From: Isoetes taiwanensis
Taxonomy: Eukaryota > Streptophyta > Lycopodiopsida > Isoetales > Isoetaceae
Assembly (NCBI GenBank): GCA_021234155.1
Contig: JAJEKV010000102.1
Span: forward strand, 2,959,947 to 3,023,946
Reading direction: 5' to 3'
DNA length: 64,000 nt
Position numbers and translations under genes: made by a program. Shown in pieces: positions 1-11,415 of the stretch. The first letter of the stretch is position 1. Each line of letters begins with the position of its first letter. The notes beneath the pieces were generated by a model. That model saw nothing but the letters and a program-made list of their open reading frames with translations, was not told the DNA's origin and did not search any database.

Positions 1-245
1 TTTTATGAAAAATGTAGCTTTAGCACGGCATGTTGGTCCTTTTATGATGGACCAGCTGCTTGCTTGGCCACCACCAATTCCTTTTGTACATCAGTAAGTT
101 GTAAGTTAAAGTACATTTTGCAAGTTAAAGATGCCTGTATATTAATAAAGTATGCTGTGTCAAAGAATGTTGTTGATCTATTCTTCCCAACACGGGGAAA
201 AGAATTAAGAAACTCAAAACCTAGAGGCAACTCATAAAATCCCTT

Positions 246-2916
246 CTACAAGATCTGCCAATCGTCTGCCTCACCATCTCGAGTTGCTTCTTGTCCTTGG
301 CAGAGTGCACTCTGTTCATGTTCCTTTGACCACCCACCTTTCGTTCTCAAGTTACTTTGTGAAACAGTGAAAATTGGAGCCCCATTCGATAAGTCATCCA
401 ATTCTTGAGCACGGACGCAAAGATCATCGAATTCCGCTGCATTTAGGTTACATGAGAAGAAAAGCAATACACACAAAAAGCTCTAAAGACTGTAGAATTG
501 CACCTTTATCCCGGCAATAAAAGCCCATAGCCAGTGATGGGTCAACAGCATCCAGTGGCATCCGCCGCACTACACTGCAAGCCAGGTCTTGCATGATCAG
601 AGCCCCATTATTCTAGATTTGCCAAAAACAAGAGTTGATATGAGAGTAAAATATACCTGCAATGATACGTGTCAGTGCCATCTCTATCTGCCGTATCCGC
701 TGTGATCTTGACTGCCTGCCACAACCTAAATTTCAGAAGCCACTAGGTAACCTTCACTAACAACCTTGCTTGAAGAAACGAATGGACATTTGCTCAAAAT
801 TTTGGAGGAAGAGAATTCACAAATTATTCTGCACAAACATTACCTGTTGTATTTCATGAGGATCTAGGTACAATGCTTGGTCATCCTGAACACCAACAAG
901 ATAAGCTGATGACCCTAATTTACCACCAACAATGCCAAGGCTTTGAGGGAAAGAAAACACTGCTTGCAGGGATGGTAGGTACCTATAAGTTCAACATTGA
1001 CATCTTTCACTGGGCATAAATCCTTATAACCAAGTGAGCATAAGCAAAGCAGCTATTACTAGAAATTAGAAGGAAATCCTTCCACAAAAACCAAAAATTT
1101 TAGGGTGTGAACCATGTGAATATTTCGTACAGTTAGCTTAGACTTATTTTAGCATGGCACTTTATGAGATCTCAAGAGAGCTTTGATGAGACAATTATCC
1201 CGGACAATGCATGCTGGGCAGAACATTGTGCTCTTCAGCTCTCAAATAGCAGCTGTATCACTCATAATTCAAGCCATTTCAAGGGAGATAAAAAATTATA
1301 ATAAAGAATGGAAAAAAAGGAAGGAACAGAGAGCACAATGTACTTTTGAATACCTGCTGTGCTAAATCTTTGGCTTTTTGCATAAAAATCCCAAAAGTAT
1401 AACATGCACAGGAAACAAAACATTTCTAGCAATCAATGCAATACTGTATGACAGATATGAAAGGATCGCCAACAGGATATATTCACATGTGTGTAAAAGT
1501 TGCAATTGCAAGGGGGGAAGTTCCCGGCTGACAAATAAGAAACTCAGCATCATTGAAGTTTAATATGTCTTGAAAAGCAGCAGGAACAGCAGTTTACAAC
1601 AGATGCTTAAGATAGAAACAGCAGCATGGAACTAGATGGTGTTCTAATGATAGATATGCATAAGCGGCATCTGTTTAGATATGGAAGATATCTGAAACTA
1701 AATAATCTTGAATTATTGCATTAAAAGGCAACGTACCGAGGATTGATCTTGTCCAGTCCCAAAACAAGAGGAACTAGTATAACAATAGAAGACCATGAAG
1801 CTGCAGGTTCCCAATTGGAGCACAAGTCAACAATGTCATCAATGCAGAGCACTGGCGCACCGCCCCTCTCTCCTTCAGCGTCACCAGCAAGAACATGAAC
1901 TACTATAGGCATTGCTGAGCTGCAGTTATCTTTCTGGCTGCTGTCTCTAATTGCATTAACCATTGCTTCAATGGTACGACAGAAAGCATAAGGCCCTAAC
2001 CATGCTCCTGCATTCAACCCAAATGGGCCTCCCGCCTTCACAAGGTTATGAATAGAGAATGGGAACACCTCCTCACTAGAATCTCTAAATAATTCCAAAA
2101 TCTCGAGATACTTCCGGGGATATGGCTGCATCATCAACAGGGCACCAACAGCATAAGTCATCCTGCACGGAAAGTTCAAAGCAAGTAATTCTCTCTCAGT
2201 TAAGCAAATGCAAAGACACCTCCCAAATTGATCATGGGTTTATATACTCATACCCAAGCACCATATGAACACACTATCCGTCTGAATTAAAATCCTTACC
2301 TGGCCTACTTCCCGCCGCCATGATCTTCCCAAATAATGGCAGAGCAAAGCCTAGAGTGTAATGAGGAAGGTCATTTGTCAATTCAAACTCTTATTAAATG
2401 AGTGGAATAGCAAAAGTCCATTATATAAAAAGCATGGAAAAGTTAAAGCATAAACCACCTGTGCCATGAGCATCTGCCCACTCCTGATGGTGCATCCCCA
2501 ACCTGCATCTCCTGTGATTTTTGAATCACCAAATGCTTCATAACCTGGAAAACAAAAATCAAATTATCCTTAGAAACAAAAAAAGTAGGGGTATTATTGA
2601 CAAAATTGCAGCCGAACAAAATCTGCTAGAACTACCGAAGGTGCTTCTAATTCTTACCTTGTCTATAGGTCATCCATATCCTGGAGCTGAAATCATGCAA
2701 AAACTCTTGAAAGGTTGTCCTAGAAACCTCGTCATCTCCGCAAACGTTATAACATATGCCCAAAAGCCAGGTACTATTTCCAGTGGCGGTAGCATTCATC
2801 CATCTAGGTCCAAGGATGCGCTCCTGCAGGCGGCGCATAAGGCTACTTCTCAACAATCTGACCACAAATTCGGGCCAACAGGAACGTCGGTGATCCACTG
2901 TACCAACTTTTTCTGC
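246..2916 (-). CDS. ATG4: Autophagy cysteine protease ATG4 (multi-exon, first exon missing)
   Basis: ATG4 cleaves the C terminus of ATG8 to expose the glycine for lipidation and later delipidates ATG8-PE during autophagosome formation in the cytosol. Eight exons join in frame with GT-AG borders: 2916-2658, 2544-2459, 2350-2300, 2125-1737, 982-844, 715-657, 574-504, 436-246 (TAG stop at 246-248), giving about 414 residues. Exon 2544-2459 carries GDAGWGCTIRSGQM with the catalytic Cys codon at 2492-2494. Exon 982-844 carries LDPHE with the catalytic Asp (862-864) and His (856-858). Other family blocks are WLLGICY, FSSRIWMTYR, LGRSWRRE, PFSIHNLV, GPYAFCR and DPSLAMGFYCRDK. The exon with the start Met was not found; the 2916 border is an acceptor-like TTCTAG|G. 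All borders keep phase and no stop was seen, so the gene looks functional. Family and strand are very secure; the exact 5' end is not. Confidence 0.93.
983..1736 (-). other. Large ATG4 intron (754 bp)
   Basis: Between donor CTCG|GTACGT (exon end 1737) and acceptor TTATAG|GT (exon start 982). It splits an Arg codon in the block reading KINPRYLPSL. Short ORFs in it on both strands have no recognisable content. I see no clear mobile element inside. Confidence 0.7.
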
Positions 2917-3230
2917 CTAGAACATTGTTTTCATGCTTAAATCATTCCCAAATCAGACATAAACTGGATCAGCGGGTTGAAACAGCGAATGAATTTGCTT
3001 GTACGCCAAGATCCGAAGAGGGCTAATTGAAAATGGAAGACAGAATATAGATAAATAAGCTTTTCGTTTAAATTCTCTCGTCTTTATTAAGTTTTCGATT
3101 ATATTGCAAACCAACCATTACAGCAAATACTATTTAAAGACGCATACGAAATACATACAGGTCAATTGGGGCATGTCAATGCTATTTATTTAAAATATGT
3201 GAAGTCACCCCCTTCCATGCAAATTATAAG
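2917..3230. other. ATG4 upstream region, no gene seen
   Basis: This should hold the first ATG4 exon and promoter. I could not assign a start Met or a TATA box with confidence. The sequence is AT-rich without a convincing reading frame. Confidence 0.4.
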
Positions 3231-3350
3231 GTGTGACATTGTGCCTAGTCAATTAGCAATGTGACCCGTTGTCGTCGCAGATACTGCTTTCTAAGGCAGC
3301 ACCGATTGGTCTCCGTGGACGATAAAAGTACCTTCCTTCCTTCCTTCCCT
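3230..3350 (+). repeat. LINE/SINE-like 3' end with (TTCC)n tail
   Basis: The segment ends GATTGGTCTCCGTGGACGAT then AAAAGTACC and a TTCC run (3331-3349). The same arrangement, with the shared words TCCGTGGAC and TAAAAGT followed by TTCC repeats, recurs at 22,780-22,830. Two independent loci with the same end and the same simple-repeat tail indicate a retroposon family ending in (TTCC)n. No coding part is attached here. Confidence 0.45.
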
Positions 3351-4560
3351 TGTTTAGGAGGCTTTTTGGATGAAGTTTTTGGGCTTTTGTACTACGGAAT
3401 GGCAACTAGGACCACTTTCTAGTGTGGACATTGGGGTCCAGCGACCGGCGTTAGCCCAGAGTGGGTCACTGGCCCACCGGAAAGTGGGACCAGTTGTCAC
3501 TCCACAACAATACAGAAATTGGGGAGTCTTTTTTCCTCTATTTTTCGTCGGTGTGATTTTCTATCCTCAAGCCGTAGAGAATCACCCTTTTGTGGCAAAA
3601 ACCATGTTTTGAGGCTAGATTCTAGCAGACTAGAGTTGAACTAAAATGCCAGAGTTGGGTCTAAGGCATCGAGGATATTTGGAAAAAATATGTTGTGGAA
3701 ACTGACTTAGGAGCGAATATGTCAATTAAAAGGCCCTGATCTCTATCTTTGGATTTATAACAGCGGTTCCAATGTCAGATCATGGAAAGCATTAGATCGT
3801 GCTATAGGGCCTAAGCATAGAACCAATCTTTGCAAAATCATGCGCCGAAATGCTATTGCAACAGGATATTTGAATGATATATTTAGTCTATCCTGGGCAC
3901 AAACGGTCCAAAATCGATCAGATTCTTCAAGGCAGATAATTTATGGATGGCCTGCTTCACTTAGCATTAAACCCAAAACATAGACCAAAAAAGGCATTAA
4001 AAACAGAGTATTTTGGGGGAAACAGAGTATTATGGGTAAGTAAGCATTCAAGCACAAGCGGCTATTAAGCACTCAACAATAGAGTTTTCTGACTGACTTC
4101 GCTTAAGCATTCAAAACTATGAATTAAGCATTCAAAACTGCGATTAAGAATTCAAACTGTGGGCACTTGAAAAACCTATTTCACTGAGTCTAGAACGAGC
4201 CACCGATAAATGGTAAACGAGAGAGCCTGTCATGCAGATTGTGGCTACCCAACTTCCATTCCCCGTTGTAGAAGAGTGCCATGTGGCATCATAAAATTAC
4301 ACCCCAGCAAAAAAGGCGACCCAATTTCTATATTTTTTCTTTTTGGAGCAAATTTCTTGCAAATTCTAAGTTCCACCAAGTTTTCATAGAGCACTTCCAT
4401 TCTGAAAGGTTTAGGCTGATAATCCCCCTTTTTTTTCCTTTAATGAAATAGTGTCTGGTCTTGATTCTATTATAAAGCAACTTATTCTAGTGATTTGGAG
4501 CAAATATTTGACAAACTTCTAGGTTTTCAGTTAAGTTTTCATGAAGTGCCTTCATTTTGA
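3351..4560. other. No gene seen
   Basis: About 1.2 kb without supportable coding sequence. The words AAGCATTCAA and AAAACTG recur around 4,040-4,150 as weak local repetition. Short ORFs here have no recognisable domain. Confidence 0.5.
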
Positions 4561-4568
4561 AAGCTTAT

Positions 4569-5256
4569 TTTTTTTGTTGAAAGGCGTCAGACTTTATTTA
4601 ATCAAAGAATCAAATACAAGTATAAGTGCAAAGACAGGAATAAAATCTCAGCGAATAGGCAGAGACCCACCAAGTGAAGCAACTTAGCTAAGCATAAGAG
4701 CGCACATCCAAATACTCCTCAAAGATCAATCGTCTCTTATGAGGAGCAAGTGAAGAACATTGGTACGACTTAGCAATATGACCTTGAGCTTCTTGGAGAA
4801 CATGGTTATCTGCCACATCCAAACCTTTAAAGATTACCAGGCTTCGTCTTTTCCAGATAGTCCAAAGCAACCACCCTACTGCAAGATGAAAAGCCTGGCT
4901 TTGTAACTCCGTCCAAGTACTTAAGTAAATTGCCAAGAGCACTTGTTGATTTGTTAAGGAAGCTTGAAAAAGAGCGAACAACCAATCCCATTCCTGTATG
5001 AGGTGATCACACATAAAAAAGCAGTGTTCGATGGTCTCAGAGTCACACTTGCATACTGGACACTGATCTGATATTCTAGGGTTAAACTTGTGGACAAGCA
5101 CGTTAAACCGAAGACATTGATGAAGAATCTGCCACCAAAGAACTGCCACTTTAAGATGAAGTAGCTTATCCCATGCCCAAGACCACATCTACTGCCATTG
5201 AAGAGGAAGGAGTTGAAGGGGCCACTTAATAGAAGGAGGAAGAATATCAGTATCAA
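4569..5256 (-). mobile_element. 3' fragment of a LINE (zinc-binding RT C-terminal domain)
   Basis: The minus-strand ORF 5188-4688 encodes WWQILHQCLRFN, then CPVCKC, then EHCFFMCDHLIQEW. This is the Cys/His zinc-binding domain found at the C terminus of plant LINE ORF2 (zf-RVT). It continues to WLLWTIWKRR, also typical of the end of ORF2. The transcript-sense 3' end runs into a T run at 4569-4577 on the plus strand, which is the poly(A) tail of a minus-strand LINE. The 5' side stops at about 5256, where a CACTA-like terminus begins, so RT and endonuclease are absent. A dead 5'-truncated copy. Confidence 0.75.
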
Positions 5257-5760
5257 CACTACAACAAAATAGGTGTTTTCCTTCAGGTATAACGTCAAAC
5301 AAAGTGATGTAATGTGTATTCTCAAAAGCCTACTAAATGTCACAAGGTTTACGCTAAAAGTGCTATACTTTGATGTCGCATGGGCGTTATTTTTTGCGTC
5401 AAGTATTGCGTCACGACTACATGTTGCAAAAATGACATAATGACTACATTTGTGACAATTGTATGGCATATTTGTGTCGAGCTTATATCCAAGTTATCCA
5501 ATGACTGTGTCATATTTTTTTATCATATTAGTCTCGACAAAATGACTATATTTTTGGCAATTGCATGCCACGTTTGTGTCGAGCTTCTATCTAAGTTATT
5601 TCGTAATTCCATCCTATTTTCCATCGTATTAGTTTTAATATAATGATTACATTTGTGGCAACTGCATGGCATATTTGTGTCACAGCTTATGTCCAAGTTA
5701 TTCTATAATTGTATTATATTGATATCATTCCAATCTCGGCTATGCAACTAAATTGTTACA
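5257..5760 (+). mobile_element. CACTA-like transposon end with subterminal repeats
   Basis: The sequence CACTACAACAAAATAGG begins at 5257 and resembles the termini of plant CACTA (En/Spm) elements. It is followed by repeated short words such as TTTGTGTCGAGCTT, GCATGGCATATTTGTGTC and AAAATGAC between 5,390 and 5,700, as expected for subterminal repeats. I did not find a matching inverted terminus with a 3-bp target duplication, so the far end and length are unknown. No transposase is visible. Confidence 0.4.
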
Positions 5761-6360
5761 CCATATTGGCATTCTTATCTCGCACAGATAAATTGACGTC
5801 CTTTGCATTATATCTGTCACTCTCTTATAACATATTTATATCTTTTTGTTATGCAATTTATAATGAGCCCATTTTATTTTTATAACATGATTATGACCTT
5901 TAGTTATATAGTTAAGACAAACTAACTTCCTTTCTGTAATATTTGAGTAATAAAATTATATCAATATTTAAGTCTTTTTGTGACATCTACATATCAATTT
6001 TATAAGCATATATGAGACCATTGTCAAATTTGTGTCCAAATCACAAGTCTTCTTTTGTGGAAATTCTAGCTTCAGTTTTTGTCATTTTTTGTTTTTTTAG
6101 ACGGACCTTTATCCTTTGGCTCAGTTCATTCTTCGTCTTCGTTAACCTATTTAAAAGAGAGAACTTGGTCAATTCTCAAATTGTGCTCATTTTGCCATGC
6201 AAAAAAACTTGAAAAAATAAAACAAGTCATAAAGAGCTTTATAACATGCCCCTATAATTACATATACTTGTAAAACAAGCTTTGCAATTCTTGTGAAACT
6301 ACCTCCAATCATAATTCCGCCATTCTAATAAGAATTTTTTAAATTTCTGCCATTTGCCAT
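5761..6360. other. AT-rich, no gene seen
   Basis: Low-complexity AT-rich DNA, probably the interior of, or flank to, the CACTA-like end at 5257. ORFs 6012-6212 and 6079-6273 overlap in different frames and have no recognisable motif. Confidence 0.4.
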
Positions 6361-6361
6361 G

Positions 6362-7052
6362 TCATTGACATGGGACATTAATCCCATTCACTCCCAGAAT
6401 AATTCCATCTTTAGAGTTCCCATCATTGAAAAATTTAATAGCACTAAGTAGGGGTTTACCTGCACATTTTGGAGCAGCAGATCCCTCCCCTTGCAAATTA
6501 AATCTAGGGCTACCCCAACTTGCTCTTCTCACCCACATAATCCCCATGTCAAATTTATGACATGCAGGACTTAATTTCATTTGCATTATCTAATGTTCTT
6601 ACCTCTTTTGAATAAGACTTGGAACCTCCAGCACTTAGTCGATCAATTACTGGGCTACTAGAATCCAAAGAGCTAACTTTGCCAACACAGCAACATATTG
6701 TTTTGAACTTAATTGAACCAGAATGTGCTCCACTATAGATCCCTCGTTCCTCAAAAGGAATTGTCCCCCTATTAGTCTAACCACCATAGTTCAGACATGT
6801 TCCATGATTTGGACTAGCCGCTCGAGGGCTAGAGCCTTTGCTGCCTCTGTTAGAACTGCCTGCATTGAATATTATACTAAAGAAACCCTCACTCAAATTC
6901 CTAGTTCTTGGTGCACATCTAAAATTGGCTGAACTGCTCAGCCAGCTTTGCTTTGAAGCATCCACCATTGACAAGCTTGGATTAAGATTTTTTGTCTGTT
7001 TTCGACATGCTCGTTCATCTGAATGGTTGTTCCCAGCACGGTCTAATAACAT
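6362..7052 (-). pseudogene. Remnant exons of an unidentified Ser-rich plant protein
   Basis: Minus-strand reading from 7052 to about 6605 gives a Ser/Arg/Gly-rich sequence (SSSANFRCAPRTRNLSEGF, then SSNRGSKGSSPRAASPNHG), an in-frame TAG at 6777-6779, and then the same frame resumes (GTIPFEERGIYSGAHSGS, SSLDSSSPVIDRLSAGGSK). It ends at a donor-like AAAGAG|GTAAGA near 6605. A second exon-like ORF follows at 6586-6362. Composition and exon-like edges suggest a decayed gene, with the single stop as its lesion. I do not recognise the family. Confidence 0.35.
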
Positions 7053-7230
7053 GCCGCCCTAAGTAGAGGCAAAAATAGCATCTACCTATCGTAAGATGTA
7101 CAAACATGGCCAGAAATATGTCGTCCTCCTTTTACATGCAAAACTAGTCAGAGTAAATTCAGTGAAGCCAACAGCATGAGTTTTTTGCCGGAGGCTCTGC
7201 TAAGTGCATCTTCAACAAGAGTTGATATTG

Positions 7231-7445
7231 CTGAAAAAGAATGATGAGTTGCAAGCACAATTATCAAGGACCATAGAGAAGCTCAAAGCGACAGAATGAT
7301 GTACATAATGATGAATTGGAGAGCAAGATAGTTGAATCTCAGAAAGTGACATCTCAGTTAGAAAAAACACTTTATACATTGGATGTGAAGTCTAAGACTC
7401 AGATTTTAGAACTAAGCCATCTAAATGTACTCACTACAGCCATTT
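7231..7445 (+). pseudogene. Coiled-coil-coding remnant with frameshift
   Basis: Plus-strand reading from 7231 gives LKKNDELQAQLSRTIEKLKA. After a stop and frame change near 7,300 it continues as VHNDELESKIVESQ and SQLEKTLYTLDVKSK. The heptad-like spacing of Leu/Ile with abundant Glu/Lys suggests a coiled-coil segment such as occurs in kinesins or filament proteins. The frame change and stops mark it as non-functional. Its relation to the opposite-strand remnant just upstream is unclear. Confidence 0.3.
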
Positions 7446-9100
7446 AGCGGCATCTAAGACCATCAGAACGCTCTTATGCAGGCAAATTGAGATGGCAGTC
7501 ATCAACATACAAGGTTATTTCTGCTCAGCACAATAAGGTCACGTGTTACTTGCCTGTGAGGGGAAAATCTAGGAGTTGTCCCATTGAATGCTGGAATTGT
7601 AACACTGCATCTGCAAAATTATCTGTTGGGTGTGATATATACACTTCATATGTACATATGGAATTGGAAGCTAAATAACCAAGTCACACTATTACCTTTC
7701 CCTGACATTTCAACAATGACAGATTTTATCCCTCCTGCCGACTAAAAGAATTTGGCGACAGAAGCCCATCAAGCTGCCAAAGATGAAAATGATGCTATTA
7801 AAGGAACACATGGTCATTGAAAGTGCAACATAAATTTTTTTTTTTTTTTTGAAGAACTGAGACACTTATATTAAAAGAATGGCAATGATAAGTGCAATAT
7901 AAATTTTGGTCAAGGCAAGAAACAATATATATGACTATGTAAAGGGATGGCTGAAAAGCGTGCAAGTGCAGGTCATGGTGCAAAAACTTCATTTAGAATT
8001 GCAGTCATATGTATTACCTTCGTTGCAACTGATCAAAACATTGTAGTAGGCGGATCAACCCCCAGTAATACAGTAAGTGCTACGCCTAGGTCACTGGAAA
8101 GAAAAGTGGTATCAATTCCCTGCATTCAGAATTTTATCAACATTCTCACGAGTCAAAGCATTCCTCAATACTACACTACCTGTGGTTGTGCAGATGACCT
8201 TGTATATTCTTGCTTGCCAGTTTCAACAAATAACGCATTCAACAATAGACCCTTTGTCATCTGCCATGTAAAAATTATAGAAAAAAGAATGAACGCCAGA
8301 ATAGTACCTGCACCAGAAGAAAATGATGAAGGGGCAATAAAATTGCAGCAAAAAAATCAACAGTCTTTTCATTTGTCTTGCCATATTTTTTGCAATTATA
8401 GGCTTACTTGAATTAGAGGTATCACATCACCAAGTGGGCTCTATAAGATCAAATCAAAGCAAAAGCCAGCTCCTGTTCTGGATCAAAAAGTGGTAAATAA
8501 TCAGACAATAAACCTTAATGCTCCTCAGGGTTGCTTGTTGATGCCATCCAACTGTTTGTTGTTTTCTTGCATTGCAAGGATCTTACTTAAGAAGTGCTAC
8601 TTGCAGATTCTAACCAAATGGAAAAACTAAGGAAAAATAGGAAGTAAAAAATGGACATCGTGCCATGTCGTCTCACCATCCCCAGAGGTCTATCGCCAAT
8701 CTAGAGTAAGATACGAAGCCATAAGTGCCATAGCCACGAGCTGGAAGCGAATGCGTGAGCGCCAAGTAGGTGTTTCAAATTTTTCTTTAGAGTTGAAATT
8801 GCCACGTCACTTTTCTTTTTGTTGCCCTAAATTCGGGGTAAATGGGAGATTTCGGGTATATGCTGGTATATATCGGGATATTATCCTGTGGCTGGCTAAA
8901 CTTTCTACCGCAGATAATTTCCTAAAGTTGTCTGCGCAAGAGAAGTTTACAGTTCTGATAGCCAAAGTAATTACGCCTCATCTTAGCTTTAAGTTCCAAC
9001 ACCGCTCTACAGGTTCAAAATTTGGTTCCGAGTATAACTCGAATTCTAATGTTTTCTCTTTTTCTCTTTTTCCAAGTATTATGGGTTAGGTTTGTGAGGT
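7446..9100. other. No confident gene
   Basis: Contains a T run at about 7,837-7,850, ORF 7947-8411 (154 codons, no recognisable domain) and several splice-like words on the minus strand between 8,000 and 8,400. None of these could be linked into a credible protein. Confidence 0.35.
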
Positions 9101-9289
9101 TGAATCCCAGCCCTGGATCTGGAGCATATTCTAAACATGATGCCAGATTAGTGGCCAGCATCTTTTTGGAGAAAAAATGTGCTGCCATTTCCTAAGGTCT
9201 CCATCGAAGTCATGGTGACCCAACAAAAAAGGTCCGCAGACCATGCATATGCTGGGCAGGTCGAAATCGCCCCTCCCCTGTGCCGCAAT

Positions 9290-9545
9290 GGTGACAACAA
9301 ACCCCAAATCCGGATAAGAACCCCAAATCCGGCTATCGCTGCCGCTCCAAATCCCAAATCCCAAGTCCGGCTAAGAAACCCCAAATCCACGCTGCCGCTG
9401 AGGCCCAAGATTTCTTTTCACATACAGATCCGCTGCCGCTGAGGCAGATCGCAGGGTTTCCACGCTGCCGCTCCAGACCCAAGATTTCTTTTCACGTACA
9501 GATCCGCTGGGCGCTGAGGCACATCCGCTGCCGCTGAGGCAGATG
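9290..9545 (+). repeat. GC-rich short tandem repeats
   Basis: Two repeated words alternate here: CCCCAAATCCGGCTAAGAA-type units at 9,300-9,390, and GCTGCCGCTGAGGCAGATC-type units at 9,390-9,550, including two copies of the block CCCAAGATTTCTTTTCAC. This contrasts with the AT-rich surroundings. No coding role is evident. Confidence 0.6.
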
Positions 9546-9870
9546 CGCTGCAGGCACGACCTACAGTAGAGATCCCCCTACAACAGCGCCATAGAAACCA
9601 TGGCTGCCCCCGCTCTGCTCCGCCGCACCTGCTGGAAAAGAAACTGGCCTGAAATGCCATCCACAATGAGAATTTGCCAAACATATGGCAACAATAAGCT
9701 TGCAACCAGATCGAAATTAGAAATTAGACATCTAAATTCCTCAAATCCCTTAAATTATACGGTTTCTCATACTCTACACCAGTCAAATCTTAGGCCAGAC
9801 CACTGAATTCCAAATACAAAACTAAAAACGTGGAAGTTTATCGAATTTCTTTTTCATAGTTGAGTGTAGA

Positions 9871-10028
9871 TCCTTAACATCTTTATTGATGATCAATGCA
9901 AAAAATTATATGTGTAATTCCATGTTGTGTGTCCTTTGGCTGTTGAGGATTCTTAACGTCTTTATTGCTGATCAATGTAAAAAATAATATGTGTAATTCC
10001 ATGTTGTCTGTCCTTTGGTTGTTAAGAC
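9871..10028 (+). repeat. Direct duplication, period about 79 bp
   Basis: Two diverged head-to-tail copies (9871-9949 and 9950-10028) share CTTAACRTCTTTATTG, TGATCAATG and ATGTGTAATTCCATGTTG. Several substitutions separate them, so the duplication is not recent. Confidence 0.75.
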
Positions 10029-11090
10029 ATCTCCGGCTACGTGATAGTTATGCTATTTGTACCTTACATTCTTGTGTTTAAAGTGATCAAAATGCAAGCA
10101 GAAACTTCAAAATAGCAAGGTACCTTCACTATTCTTACATCTTCATATCTAATGCATTGCTTTTTCACAAAAACACTTACTTTAAAATCTCCATCTCTTT
10201 TTATTTAGATGCATTCGATATACCTATATTATTATCTTGAGATGTAAAAAATGCCTTACACTATTATGTTTGGGTAGAAGATGCAATTATTTGAGAGCAG
10301 AGGATTCAAGACCTATAGTTTTATCCTTATACAAGATTCCACAGCTTCAAAAGTTGATTACGCAATATTGACATTCAAAATGACTGTTGACCCAAGTGGA
10401 GTGCAATGTAAAGTCGTGCGCTCTCATGAACTCCAGTATTTTCAATTGGCCTTTCTTTCTTACTTTACCTTTTTAAATGTACTTCATGTTCTACTCTGAG
10501 CCCATGCATGCTTTATAAGTGCTTGGGAATGGCACAGTTGACCATTCTCTATGAAGCTATATGTCTCCATTGTTTTATTTTAGGTGCTTTTGTGAGTGAC
10601 ATATTTATTTCATAAAGATTTGGTACCATGTCATCATGTAGGGAGAGAGATGCGATGCCAAAAGATCGATCCCTAAGAACCCTTCGGAAGCAACTTTTCC
10701 AAAACTCTTTTCGGAAGGCCCTGGTGACGGACGAACAGGTTCCCTACCCCAGAATTGGAAATTCACTCAGCCAATTGACTCAAAATATTGGCATTACTCT
10801 AGGACCAAGTTTCACGGGCAGAAGACCACTCCTTGGACAAGACGCACAAAAGGAGCTCAAGTCAACACACCTGTCGTCAATTAGCTGAGGTGCTACCTGT
10901 AAGAAAAACTATAGCATATCCTTGAAAATGATACCTCCATATAACTACGTGTATTTTTTAATAATCTTTACAAAAATAACCCGTTTTTATCTTTATTGTT
11001 GTTTTCAACTGTGGATCCAATGTTTGGGTTGTAGTGCTTAGAAACCATGCCAGTCTAAAATTACTATTATAAAATGTCTACTTGCAAGGT
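10029..11090. other. No gene seen
   Basis: AT-rich. ORFs 10281-10499 and 10628-10888 have no recognisable domain. Confidence 0.4.
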
Positions 11091-11340
11091 TGTTTCCCTC
11101 ATACTAGCGAGTGGCACTTTTGTGTCAAACTTAGCCCTTTTTGCATCAAGTTATCTATGTATTTCTACTTCACAATATCACTACATTGACACTTCTTTGA
11201 CACAATTGCATGATGTAAGTGTTATAGTATAAAACAGAGAATTGATGTAAAATTGCTGTTATGTTTGACACTATAAAATGACACAAATGTTTTATAAAAT
11301 GTGACAAGATGCTATTACAAAATGTGACACAAATACATAA
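11091..11340. repeat. Short repeated TGACAC/TGTGTCA words (DNA-transposon-like subterminal region)
   Basis: Multiple copies of TGACAC, TTTGTGTCAAA and AAAATGTGACA in both orientations occur within 250 bp. Similar words occur near the CACTA-like ends at 5257 and 20,535. This may be one subterminal region of such an element, but no terminus was located. Confidence 0.35.
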
Positions 11341-11415
11341 CAAATACCCACTATTCTACCCGCACAACACTCCTGGATGTCATCCAAGAAATGAACACAA
11401 AATGTCCCAGATAGA

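Noticed and set aside
4954-5469. Minus-strand ORF of 171 codons
   Set aside because: Hydrophobic, spans the border between the LINE fragment and the CACTA-like end, and overlaps the true zinc-binding LINE frame.
7947-8411. ORF of 154 codons
   Set aside because: No recognisable motif or coding-like composition, it overlaps another ORF, and splice-like signals exist on the other strand.
11031-11038. GTTGTAGTG as the right terminus of the CACTA-like element at 5257
   Set aside because: Only nine bases match the inverse of the left end and the flanking three bases do not form a duplication.
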